Below are positions 25,540-33,391 of a stretch of 64,000 nt of DNA, in pieces (the first letter of the stretch is position 1; the number at the start of each line of letters is the position of its first letter). The DNA comes from Mucilaginibacter mali. Its GTDB lineage: Bacteria; Bacteroidota; Bacteroidia; Sphingobacteriales; Sphingobacteriaceae. Both the position numbers and the translations under genes were made by a program. The stretch is from assembly GCF_013283875.1 (NCBI RefSeq), contig NZ_CP054139.1, forward strand, positions 5,580,001 through 5,644,000. Reading direction: 5' to 3'. The notes under the pieces were generated by a model. It did no database searches. It was not told the origin of the DNA and saw only the letters and a program-made list of their open reading frames with translations.

Positions 25540-26688
25540 ATGTCTGCCAACCCGGTTTATATTGTTAATACCTCGGCCTATTTCCCCAACCAACCCGTTA
25601 GTAACGACGAGATGGAGGAATACCTGGGCTATATTAACGGCAAACCATCAAAATCTAAAAAGATAGTATTGCGTAACAACGCCATCACCAACCGCTATTA
25701 CGCGTTGCAGAAAGGCGGTAAGTCGACCCATACCAATGCCCAGATGACCGCACTGGCCGTACGCGAATTATTTGATAACGACCCCGAAAAATTAAAAGAT
25801 ATTGAATTGCTAAGCTGCGGCACCTCATCTCCCGACCAAATGATGCCCAGCCACGGGGTGATGACCCACGGCTGGCTGCCCGAAGCTGGCGGCATAGAGG
25901 TAGTATCGCCTGCAGGTGTTTGCTGCGCCGGTATGCACGCGTTGAAATTTGCTTACCTGGCCATTAAAGCCGGCGAGGTGAATACCGCTGTGGCTACCGG
26001 TTCAGAAAGGTTTTCGGGCCTGCTGGTATCTGATGTATTTGAAGAGGAAGCCCACAAACTGGTAGAACTGAACGAGAACCCGTACATCGCGTTCTCGAAA
26101 GAGTTTTTACGCTGGATGTTATCTGACGGTGCTTCGGCATTTTTACTGTCGGATAAACCCAATGAAGAGGGCTTAAGCCTGCGCATTGAGTGGATAGAAG
26201 GCGTATCCTATGCCGACCGGATGGAACCCTGCATGTACATGGGATCTGAAAAGGAAGCTGACGGCACCTTTAAAGGCTTTATGGATTATACGCCCGAAGA
26301 GATCATGAACAAATCTATCTTCAGCGTAAAACAGGATATCAGCTTGCTAAGCGATAACATCGTTCCGTTGGGTGGGCAAAAAATTAAAGAGATATTCGAG
26401 AAAAAAGGTTTGACCGTTAATGATATCGACCACTTTTTACCGCATATCTCCAGCAATTTCTTCCGCGGTAAGATATACGATATGATAGAAGAATACGGCG
26501 GCGGCATCCCTTACGAAAAATGGTTTATTAACCTTTATACCGTAGGCAACGTTGGCGCGGCATCCATCTATTTAATGATCAACGAGATGTTCCACAGCGG
26601 TAAATTGAAGAAAGGTGAGAAGTTATTGCTGCTGGTGCCGGAAAGTTCGCGGTTTAGCTATATGTATGCGATGTTGACGGTGGTGTAG
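25540..26688 (+). CDS. darB: DarB-like ketosynthase (KAS III fold)
   Basis: A 382-residue FabH-like enzyme. The active Cys lies in PAGVCCAGMHALKF, the His in HFLPHISSNFF and the Asn in YTVGNVGAASIY, completing the Cys-His-Asn triad. It is longer than FabH and has the N-terminal segment typical of DarB. DarB joins two acyl thioesters, one a beta-keto form, to give a 2,5-dialkylcyclohexane-1,3-dione, the precursor of dialkylresorcinols. With DarA and a dedicated fatty acid arm this identifies the locus. Palindromic repeats follow its stop. Confidence 0.88.
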   Translation: MSANPVYIVNTSAYFPNQPVSNDEMEEYLGYINGKPSKSKKIVLRNNAITNRYYALQKGGKSTHTNAQMTALAVRELFDNDPEKLKDIELLSCGTSSPDQMMPSHGVMTHGWLPEAGGIEVVSPAGVCCAGMHALKFAYLAIKAGEVNTAVATGSERFSGLLVSDVFEEEAHKLVELNENPYIAFSKEFLRWMLSDGASAFLLSDKPNEEGLSLRIEWIEGVSYADRMEPCMYMGSEKEADGTFKGFMDYTPEEIMNKSIFSVKQDISLLSDNIVPLGGQKIKEIFEKKGLTVNDIDHFLPHISSNFFRGKIYDMIEEYGGGIPYEKWFINLYTVGNVGAASIYLMINEMFHSGKLKKGEKLLLLVPESSRFSYMYAMLTVV

Positions 26689-26708
26689 AGCACCTTGCAA
26701 ACGGGGGG

Positions 26709-26844
26709 ACTCACCCGGTCGTGGCTACGCCCGACCACCCTCTCTTCGCTGCGCGAAAAGAGGGGCTGGGTTACCGATACTGCTCCTGCCCTCTTTCCGC
26801 GCAGCGAAGAGAGGGCCGACCAGCGAAGCGTAGTCGGGGTGAGT
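26709..26844 (+). repeat. Palindromic repeat, family 2 copy a
   Basis: The inverted ends ACTCACCCGGTCG..CGACCACCCTCTCTTCG and CGAAGAGAGGGCCGACC..GTCGGGGTGAGT enclose a variable loop of about 30 bp. It lies inside the dar plus arm between darB and the XRE-like gene. Other copies are at 42729, 43405, 47366 and 63727. Confidence 0.85.
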
Positions 26845-26870
26845 AAGACGGGCGATAAGCACACCCGAAA

Positions 26871-26948
26871 GCCTCACCTAAATCCTCTCCAGAGGAGAGG
26901 ACTTCAGAAGCTTTATAACCCTCTCCTCTGGAGAGGGAAGGGTGAGGC
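26871..26948 (+). repeat. Palindromic repeat, family 3 copy a
   Basis: GCCTCACC at the left and GGTGAGGC at the right frame two hairpins, CCTCTCCAGAGGAGAGG and CCCTCTCCTCTGGAGAGGG. It follows the family 2 repeat by 26 bp and could form a terminator-like or mRNA-stabilising fold within the operon. Confidence 0.8.
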
Positions 26949-26972
26949 CTTTACATATTGAAAAGAATTAAA

Positions 26973-27380
26973 ATGAAAAAAGAGAACGTACCACAAGACC
27001 TTAGCGCGTTGGCCAAGATCACCAAAGAGGTGTGCTATGCTACCGACGAGAGCGGGCAGTACGTTACGCAGTTAAGCAGCGGCTGGGATGTAAAAATAAG
27101 CGCGCTGGATGCGGCCTGGCAGGATATAGACGGCCGCGTGGCACAGGCCAGGCAGCAGGTAATTGACGGCAAAGCCAGCCCTATTTTATTTTTTATGGAA
27201 TACCGCCTGATGGATATTAAACTGCTGGCCCAGTATACCGGCTTTTGGCAATGGCAGATCAAACGCCATCTTAAGCCTGATGTATTTAATGAATTATCTG
27301 AAAAAAAATTAACGCTATACGCCGAAGCTTTTAACGTAAGCATCGCCGACCTGAAAACCCTCACCGTGCATGAAAATTGA
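26973..27380 (+). CDS. Small XRE-like HTH protein in dar-type locus
   Basis: 135 residues from the ATG at 26973 (an upstream TTG at 26958 is less likely). The C-terminal half resembles an XRE-type helix-turn-helix (LLAQYTGFWQWQIKRHL, then LTLYAEAFNVSIADLKTL). The N-terminal half (DESGQYVTQLSSGWDVK) is not recognised. It overlaps the BtrH-like gene by 11 bases, so the two are coupled. It may regulate the locus or, because the recognition helix is poorly basic, act as a protein partner. Confidence 0.7.
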   Translation: MKKENVPQDLSALAKITKEVCYATDESGQYVTQLSSGWDVKISALDAAWQDIDGRVAQARQQVIDGKASPILFFMEYRLMDIKLLAQYTGFWQWQIKRHLKPDVFNELSEKKLTLYAEAFNVSIADLKTLTVHEN

Positions 27381-28386
27381 TCTAGAACACCGGCAATCGG
27401 CACATTGCGAATCGGGGGTTACCAGTAGTTTATTATGGGAAGCATCAAAAGGTAAAATTACCGAACCGCTGGCTTTTGGCATTGGCGCGGGTTTGTTTTA
27501 CGCTTATATCCCCTTCATCAGCATTAATAATGGCCCGGCCATAGCGTTCCGTACCATGCCCGGCTGGATCTTCGGCCGTACCTGTCGTTCGCTGGATATC
27601 CCGGTCATCCGAAAAAAATTCAGTTCGCGCGAAAAGGCCGAAACTTACCTGATGGAGCAGCTAAATGCCGGTCAGCCCGTAGGTTGCCAGGTAGGGGTTT
27701 ATTATCTCAGCTATTTCCCTAAAGAATACCGCTTCCATTTCAACGCACATAACCTGATCGTTTACGGTAAGGAGGGTGATAACTATTTGATCAGCGACCC
27801 GATCATGGAGACACCCACCACCCTAACCAGCTACGAATTGGAGCGGGTGCGCTTTGCCAAAGGGGCTTTAGCGCCAAAAGGGCAGGTGTATTACACCAAA
27901 TACAATGGCGAGATAACCGACGGCCGCATCCGCGAAGCGATAAAAAGCGGCATCAAACGTAATGTGTTCAATATGTTGAGCATACCCGGTCCATTCGCGG
28001 GGGTTAAAGGCATCCGTTTCACCGGGAATAAAATAAAAGGCTGGCGCGATAAGCTGGGTTTAGAGAAAGCCAAACTGTATTTGGCGCAACTGGTGCGCAT
28101 GCAGGAAGAAATTGGTACCGGTGGCGGCGGATTTCGCTATATTTATGCCGCATTTTTACAGCAGGCCCACGCCTATTTGCCACAGGACGAATTGTTAGAG
28201 ATATCTAAACTATTTACACTTGCAGGCGATAAATGGCGCACAGCGGCGGTACACGCGGCCGGCATTTATAAAGGCCGTATTGGCAGCCAGGCCGATTTTG
28301 ATACCATGGGCAACTATTTGCTGGAAATTGCCGAATTAGAAAGAGAAGCTTTTATAGCTTTGAAGAACATTAAATGGTTAACGTAA
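27370..28386 (+). CDS. BtrH N-terminal domain protein (acyl-ACP acyltransferase-like, DUF4872 C-terminus)
   Basis: 338 residues. The papain-like BtrH domain covers about 1-150: catalytic Cys in AHCESGVTSSLLW, His in FHFNAHNLIVYG and Asp in LISDPIM. The helical C-terminal half (GGGGFRYIYAAFLQQA) fits DUF4872. Butirosin BtrH moves an acyl group from an ACP to an amine, so here a transfer of an ACP-bound acyl chain onto an alcohol or amine acceptor is plausible (inference). It overlaps the preceding and following genes by 11-13 bases, and an ACP gene ends the same operon. Confidence 0.82.
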   Translation: MKIDLEHRQSAHCESGVTSSLLWEASKGKITEPLAFGIGAGLFYAYIPFISINNGPAIAFRTMPGWIFGRTCRSLDIPVIRKKFSSREKAETYLMEQLNAGQPVGCQVGVYYLSYFPKEYRFHFNAHNLIVYGKEGDNYLISDPIMETPTTLTSYELERVRFAKGALAPKGQVYYTKYNGEITDGRIREAIKSGIKRNVFNMLSIPGPFAGVKGIRFTGNKIKGWRDKLGLEKAKLYLAQLVRMQEEIGTGGGGFRYIYAAFLQQAHAYLPQDELLEISKLFTLAGDKWRTAAVHAAGIYKGRIGSQADFDTMGNYLLEIAELEREAFIALKNIKWLT

Positions 28387-29135
28387 CTTACCCGGCTGTC
28401 GATATCCAGAACCTCAGTTTCCAATACCCGGGGAACGGGGAGCCATCTTTTACTCATTTAAATTTAAAGATCGCTAAAGGCGACAGGTTCGGTTTGTTCG
28501 GCCCCAACGGCGCGGGCAAAACCACGCTAATGAATTTAATGACCGGCCTGCTGAAACCCAGCGAGGGCAGCATCGCTTTGGCGGGCGTAAAAGTTGGCCG
28601 TCATAAATACCGCGTGAACCGCTTGTTCGGTTTTATACCGCAGGATTTTTCTTTTTACCAGGAACTAAGCCCTGCCGAGAATTTGGAATTTTTCGGCGCC
28701 TGGTATGGCCTGAGCCGTAACAAGATCAAACAAAAGACCGACGAGTTGCTGAACATTATGGGCCTGGAAGATGTGCGCGATAAGCAGGTACAGCAATTTA
28801 GCGGCGGGATGAAACGTAGAGTCAACCTGGCCATTGGCGTTATCCACAATCCCGGTATTTTGTTTTTAGACGAACCTACCGTTGGGGTTGATGTGCAAAC
28901 GCGCCACGCCATCATCAATTACCTGATAGAGCTGAACAAAAGCGGCACTACGCTGATATACACCTCGCACCAGTTAAGTGAGGCCGAGGACCTTTGCAAC
29001 CAGGTAGCCCTGATGGATAACGGCCAGGTGATGGCGCAGGGATCGCTGGATGACCTGCTGGAAGAACATAAGCACCACGATCTGGAAGAACTATTCTTAA
29101 ATTTAACCGGTAAACATTTTAGGGATGATGTTTAA
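28374..29135 (+). CDS. ABC transporter ATP-binding protein
   Basis: A 253-residue ATPase. Walker A is GPNGAGKTTLM, the signature FSGGMKRRVNLA, Walker B ILFLDEPTVGV, and the H-loop is TSHQLSE. It belongs to the ABC-2/DrrA-type exporter class. It overlaps the BtrH gene by 13 bases and the permease gene by 11, so the three are made together. It likely powers export of the resorcinol-type lipid or an acylated product to the outer envelope. Confidence 0.93.
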   Translation: MVNVTYPAVDIQNLSFQYPGNGEPSFTHLNLKIAKGDRFGLFGPNGAGKTTLMNLMTGLLKPSEGSIALAGVKVGRHKYRVNRLFGFIPQDFSFYQELSPAENLEFFGAWYGLSRNKIKQKTDELLNIMGLEDVRDKQVQQFSGGMKRRVNLAIGVIHNPGILFLDEPTVGVDVQTRHAIINYLIELNKSGTTLIYTSHQLSEAEDLCNQVALMDNGQVMAQGSLDDLLEEHKHHDLEELFLNLTGKHFRDDV

Positions 29136-30408
29136 GCTTTGGGCCACCATAATAAAAGATGTGCGCATTTTGCTGCGCGATAAGGTGGGCATTCTGCTGA
29201 TGTTCATTATGCCCGTGGCGCTGGTAATTGTGGTCACCAGTATCCAGAACAGCACCTTTCAGTTCATGAATAAGAACAAGCTGCTGTTGCTGGTCAGCAA
29301 CAGGGATACCGGCAAGCTTAGCCCGCAGCTGATACAGGCCATTAATAATATCGGTATGTTCAAGGTGTCCGAACTGCCAAAAGGTACCGATAGCGCCGGC
29401 ATCAACACCAGGCTGCACAGCAAAGAAGCTGAACTGGCCATTATGATCCCTGCCGATTTTTCGGTTAAAGTAAGCGAACGGGCAAAAGCATCGGCCAATA
29501 AAGCATTAAAAAGTTTTGGGTTGGAGGGCGACTCGATAAAGGCTAATGCATCGGACACCAATCCTATCAGCATGTATTATAACCCGGTATTGCAGGAGCA
29601 ATTGCGCCTCTCGGTACAGGGTGCCCTGCGTAGCGCTTTGCAACTGGTAGAAAGCCGCGAAACCCTGGGCGACCTGTACATGTCCATTAATGATAAACCG
29701 CTGCCTCCTGCATTGGAAAAAGAGATGCTGAGCAGCAAGACCGTCATCAACCAGATACCCACCTCGCGTGGCAGCGACAGGCAGGTGCCCAACGCCACCC
29801 AGCATAACGTGCCGGCGTGGACCATCTTCGCCATGTTCTTCATTGTAATGAGTCTAGGCGGCAGCGTAGTGCGCGAAAAAGTGAGCGGCAGTTATATCCG
29901 GTTGAAGACCATGCCTACCAATTACTTAGTTGGGCTGGCATCAAAGCAGATCGTTTACCTGGGTGTAACTATGTTCCAGGCGCTGGTGATATTTACTATT
30001 GGCGTATGGCTGTTCCCGGTGATGGGCCTGCCCGCGCTGAATATCCCGCATGATGTTTTGGGGCTCATTGTAGTTACCCTGTTCACCGGGTGGTGCGCGG
30101 TAAGCTATGCTATATGCATTGGCGTATTTGCTAAAACACAGGAGCAGGCCAACGGCTTCGGGGCGGTATCTATTGTGATACTGGCGGCCATCGGCGGGCT
30201 AATGGTGCCCAGCTACGTAGTATCCGGGCCAATGAAAGCGCTGGTGAACTTTTCGCCGCTGCATTGGTGTATCGAAGCTTACTACGGCTTATTTTTAGAG
30301 GGCGGAAAATTTACCGATGTACTGGCAAACATTATACCTTTGATCGGCATTACCCTATTGCTGCAAGCCATAACGGTAATAGGCTTAAAACGAAAAAATT
30401 TAATATAA
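29125..30408 (+). CDS. ABC-2 type transporter permease
   Basis: 427 residues: an N-terminal helix (VGILLMFIMPVALVIVVTS), a large extracytoplasmic domain of about 200 residues, then five helices in the last 180 residues (TIFAMFFIVMSLGGSVV to LIGITLLLQAITVIG), the layout of ABC-2 exporters. It pairs with the ATPase encoded just upstream. The following ACP gene starts 7 bp later. Confidence 0.9.
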   Translation: MMFKLWATIIKDVRILLRDKVGILLMFIMPVALVIVVTSIQNSTFQFMNKNKLLLLVSNRDTGKLSPQLIQAINNIGMFKVSELPKGTDSAGINTRLHSKEAELAIMIPADFSVKVSERAKASANKALKSFGLEGDSIKANASDTNPISMYYNPVLQEQLRLSVQGALRSALQLVESRETLGDLYMSINDKPLPPALEKEMLSSKTVINQIPTSRGSDRQVPNATQHNVPAWTIFAMFFIVMSLGGSVVREKVSGSYIRLKTMPTNYLVGLASKQIVYLGVTMFQALVIFTIGVWLFPVMGLPALNIPHDVLGLIVVTLFTGWCAVSYAICIGVFAKTQEQANGFGAVSIVILAAIGGLMVPSYVVSGPMKALVNFSPLHWCIEAYYGLFLEGGKFTDVLANIIPLIGITLLLQAITVIGLKRKNLI

Positions 30409-30415
30409 TTACAGC

Positions 30416-30679
30416 ATGGAAAAAACAGAACTGAAGCAACAGCTAAAAGTCCAGATCATACAATTTTTAAACCTGACAGAATTAACCCCCGAGGATATTA
30501 AGGACGATGAACCGCTGTTTGGCGATGGTTTAGGTTTAGATTCTATCGACTCGCTGGAGCTGATCGTGCTGTTGAAAAAGGAATACGGCATTAATATCCA
30601 AGACCCTAAAGAAGGCCGCAAGATATTGGTGGATGTAAATACTATGGCCGATTATATTGAGGCTAACGGGAAGAAGTAG
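30416..30679 (+). CDS. Acyl carrier protein, plus arm of dar-type locus
   Basis: 87 residues with a classic phosphopantetheine site, LGLDSIDSLELIVLLKKE, and an acidic helix set. It ends the plus arm, next to the exporter. Some dar systems carry an ACP (DarC in the operons I recall), so this may be the DarB-dedicated carrier, while the ACP at 21047 serves chain elongation (inference). Confidence 0.9.
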   Translation: MEKTELKQQLKVQIIQFLNLTELTPEDIKDDEPLFGDGLGLDSIDSLELIVLLKKEYGINIQDPKEGRKILVDVNTMADYIEANGKK

Positions 30680-30695
30680 TATCGTAAAACCTGTG

Positions 30696-30780
30696 GGGTA
30701 GGCTGTCATGGGTAGCACGTCGAACCATGGCGGGCAGACCCCTCGAACCAGTCTTCGACAAGCTCAGACTGACATCCCTG
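30696..30780 (+). repeat. Dispersed repeat-like segment with TCGAACCA/CTTCGACAAGCTCAGACTGACA motif
   Basis: The 190-bp gap between the ACP and GT51 genes carries GTCGAACCATGG and CAGTCTTCGACAAGCTCAG, which can fold partly. It resembles the dispersed repeats elsewhere in the window, but no second full copy was found here. No coding potential is seen. Confidence 0.35.
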
Positions 30781-30827
30781 TTATAAATTATCGTCAAAAA
30801 ACACAACGTCATTCTCAGCAAACAAAA

Positions 30828-30851
30828 AGAGACACGAGGTATCGTGTCTCT
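30828..30851 (-). terminator. Rho-independent terminator of the GT51 gene
   Basis: A 10-bp perfect stem AGAGACACGA/TCGTGTCTCT with a GGTA loop, followed on the minus strand by TTTTTGTT. It lies 18 bp downstream of the minus-strand stop. Confidence 0.85.
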
Positions 30852-30869
30852 GCAATGTATTGGGATGAA

Positions 30870-33062
30870 TTATAACAATCCGCGTTCCTTTAATTCCTTT
30901 TGGCGCTCTTTCTCCTGCTTTTTCAGCTCCCGCTTTTCCTGGCGGATCTGCTTTTTGGTTTTTCCGGCAGTATCAACCTTTGGCTCCTCGTTTTTGGTGC
31001 TATCCTTCTTTTTGCCACCGCCAAATAATCGCTGGAAAAAATTCGGCTTCTTTTCCGGTTCCGGTGCAGGTGGCGGGGTAACCTGGGTTACCGGCATATC
31101 GTTTTCGTCATCGTCATCGCCCTGCTTAAATATGCGGGTAATATTGCCGGTATCAGCCGGGTTCAACTGCCTGCGCAGGCTTTCCTTAAGGCGCACGGTG
31201 AACAGGCCATAATTACTGCTGTCGCGGTGTACGGTTAATCCGTGGCCTTCCATTAAATTACCTATAACATTAAAATAATAGCTCAAGCGCGGGTTCAGGC
31301 TGCCGTCGGGCAAAAACGCGTACAGGCCCGATTTTGGTTTCGGTACAATACTGGCCAAATAAATACTTTCGCCAAGTGTCAGCTCGGCCGGTGTTTTGCC
31401 AAAATAATAGCGCGATGCCTCGCCGATGCCGTATACGTTGCGGCCCCATTCAATAATATTGAAGTAAACCTCCAGCATCCGGTTCTTGGTCATGATGCGG
31501 TTACTCTCTATCATCCAAACGATCAGGATCTCCTCCATTTTGCGGGCCAGTGTTTTCTGGCGACTCAGGAAGGCGTTTTTAACCAACTGCATCGATATGG
31601 TGCTGCCACCCCGCTTAAATTTCTTCTCCATATAATCCGTCGCCAGCGATTTACGGAACGCCTCCTCAACAAAGCCATTGTTTTTGTAAAAAGTAGGGTC
31701 TTCGGCGGTCATTACGGCATTGCGCAGGTCGGGGGCAATTTCTTCCAGTGGGGTATAGTAGGGGTTGGCATTGCTGATGATGCGTGGCGGCATCGGTTTG
31801 CCCTTTTCGTACGGCGTATAAATAAAATCACCGTTCAGCTTACCAAAGTCGGTAACGCCATATTTCACCACTTTAAAGCCATCCTTGTCCAGTCGCGAAT
31901 CAAACTGTACATCCTTGGGGTTAGCGGTATCCAAATAGAAATTCATCTTGTAGTTCAGCTTGCCCGCTACATGTATGCCCTGTAAGGATTCGAACGTACC
32001 GCCGGGGAATGAATCGAACATATCCTGCGCGTTTACCCAGCCCGTGTTTACCTTCATCTCGTAGATCTTCACCGGGTTCAGCGTATATTTCAGATAGGGG
32101 TGCGCGGTTAGCTTCTTCATGTAAATGACCGACGAACTATCCAGCGAAACAAAGTTAGATCCTACAAAAATATTGGCATCTATCGAGCCATTAGGCACCA
32201 CAATATCATTGGCCGCAAGCGCCTTATGGTTTACCACCAGGTTGCGTGCCGATAATGTACTAAAGATGCGGGTCTCGCCACCGCTGTTCTCTACCTTATT
32301 CAGGCGGGTGGTGATGGTATCAAAACTCACATGGGCATGGAAGCGCTTCTCTACAAACGGCAGGGTGATCTTGCCTTTATCAGAGAACAGGCTGATATCG
32401 ATATTCTTATCCGATGGGTGCATCGTCCCGGCAAAATGCCAGATGGTATCGCTGTTATTTACTTTAATGTTTGATGATAACCTGCCATCTTTTATCGAAG
32501 CCGTTGTAGCAACTGTAACCTTCGATGAATCATCGGTATAGCTTACCCTAAAACTTTTCATCTCCAGGTTATCGGGTATTTTATAAAGCACCTGGTTGAT
32601 CAGGTTATCGGCAATATCGGCCAGGTCGGTTTTTTTGTGTACTGTAGTGGTGTCTTTTTTCTTGCGGAACAGGAAATCGAAGTTCTTTACGCCCTTAATA
32701 TTGGTAAGGTTCAGGTTGCCGGTCTCCATATTTACTTCGGCCAGTTTTACCTTGCCAAACAACAGTGGGAACAACTTTACACCTATCTCAAATTTGGTAA
32801 TACGCAACAGGCTATCGCGATTTTCGGGAACAACGGTGATAGACGTAAAAGCCACAGTAGTTAATCCGGTAAAGTGCGGATCGGTGAGTTGTACATCAAG
32901 ATTATAATCCTTTTTTGCTTTGGCCCTGGCTTTTGCGATGGCATTTCTCAATAACACTTCGCGCTTTGACCAGGCAACAAAGCCCCCGATAATTAAGAGT
33001 ACCAGCAGGGAAACAAGAGTGATAATGGCTATACGGATATATTTGGGGTTGAGGCGCTGCAT
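30870..33062 (-). CDS. AsmA-like / peptidoglycan glycosyltransferase (GT51) fusion protein
   Basis: 730 residues. One N-terminal helix (IAIITLVSLLVLLIIGGFV) anchors it. Residues about 45-420 resemble AsmA/DUF748 lipid-transport-type beta repeats (VNMETGNLNLTNIKGVKNFDF). Residues about 455-620 are a GT51 domain: TAEDPTFYKNNGF with the catalytic Glu, RGGSTISMQLVKNAF, and MLEVYFNIIEWGRNVYGIG with the second Glu. No transpeptidase domain follows, only a charged K/E/P-rich tail. It would polymerise glycan strands from lipid II at the inner membrane. The usual His of EDxxFxxHxG is Asn. A strong -33/-7 promoter precedes it. Confidence 0.85.
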   Translation of the reverse strand: MQRLNPKYIRIAIITLVSLLVLLIIGGFVAWSKREVLLRNAIAKARAKAKKDYNLDVQLTDPHFTGLTTVAFTSITVVPENRDSLLRITKFEIGVKLFPLLFGKVKLAEVNMETGNLNLTNIKGVKNFDFLFRKKKDTTTVHKKTDLADIADNLINQVLYKIPDNLEMKSFRVSYTDDSSKVTVATTASIKDGRLSSNIKVNNSDTIWHFAGTMHPSDKNIDISLFSDKGKITLPFVEKRFHAHVSFDTITTRLNKVENSGGETRIFSTLSARNLVVNHKALAANDIVVPNGSIDANIFVGSNFVSLDSSSVIYMKKLTAHPYLKYTLNPVKIYEMKVNTGWVNAQDMFDSFPGGTFESLQGIHVAGKLNYKMNFYLDTANPKDVQFDSRLDKDGFKVVKYGVTDFGKLNGDFIYTPYEKGKPMPPRIISNANPYYTPLEEIAPDLRNAVMTAEDPTFYKNNGFVEEAFRKSLATDYMEKKFKRGGSTISMQLVKNAFLSRQKTLARKMEEILIVWMIESNRIMTKNRMLEVYFNIIEWGRNVYGIGEASRYYFGKTPAELTLGESIYLASIVPKPKSGLYAFLPDGSLNPRLSYYFNVIGNLMEGHGLTVHRDSSNYGLFTVRLKESLRRQLNPADTGNITRIFKQGDDDDENDMPVTQVTPPPAPEPEKKPNFFQRLFGGGKKKDSTKNEEPKVDTAGKTKKQIRQEKRELKKQEKERQKELKERGLL

Positions 33063-33079
33063 TCAAGAGGTATTTTTGT

Positions 33080-33110
33080 CAAAGCTAAACTAAATCTTAT
33101 CCGATACAAA
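33080..33110 (-). promoter_or_regulatory. Complete Bacteroidota promoter (-33 and -7) of the GT51 gene
   Basis: On the minus strand TTTG (33110-33107), 19 bp spacer, then TAGCTTTG (33087-33080), a full match to TTTG-N19-TAnnTTTG. The start codon is 17 nt further on. Confidence 0.75.
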
Positions 33111-33167
33111 CGCTGCGAAGGGTAAAATGTTTCCTTTGGAACGCAGCTAAATCTCCCCAATACCACA

Positions 33168-33302
33168 TTGTCATTGCGAGGAGCCCGGGTGGGGCATTAG
33201 CGATGGCGCGACGCGGCAATCTCGTCGCATTACTCTGCTTACTACGAGATTGCCGCGTCGCGCCCATTTCACTGGCTTCCCCACTGCTCCTCGCAATGAC
33301 AA
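33168..33302 (+). repeat. Palindromic repeat, family 4 copy a
   Basis: The inverted ends TTGTCATTGCGAGGAGC and GCTCCTCGCAATGACAA enclose GCGGCAATCTCGT/ACGAGATTGCCGCG. A second copy lies at 34548-34653. It fills most of the 329-bp divergent gap between the GT51 and mrp genes; no gene is seen here. Confidence 0.88.
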
Positions 33303-33376
33303 ACTATTTAGGAGAGGGATTGGGGAGAGGTAAAGCTATTTTTCATTATCATGACAAACTTCCCCCCGTGTTGTAG

Positions 33377-33384
33377 TAGATTTG
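33377..33384 (+). promoter_or_regulatory. -7 promoter box immediately before mrp
   Basis: TAGATTTG matches TAnnTTTG and ends 7 bp before the ATG at 33392, predicting a leaderless or nearly leaderless transcript. Confidence 0.55.
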
Positions 33385-33391
33385 CAGTTGC

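Noticed and set aside
26709-26844. Short coding sequences across the family 2 repeats (also 47366 and 63727)
   Set aside because: Open frames with SLREKRG- or RSEERAD-like text in several places arise from the shared palindromic DNA, have no ribosome binding site and read on either strand.
20397-30679. Complete flexirubin cluster
   Set aside because: The aryl-polyene genes, acyltransferases and ammonia-lyase expected for flexirubin are not in the window.
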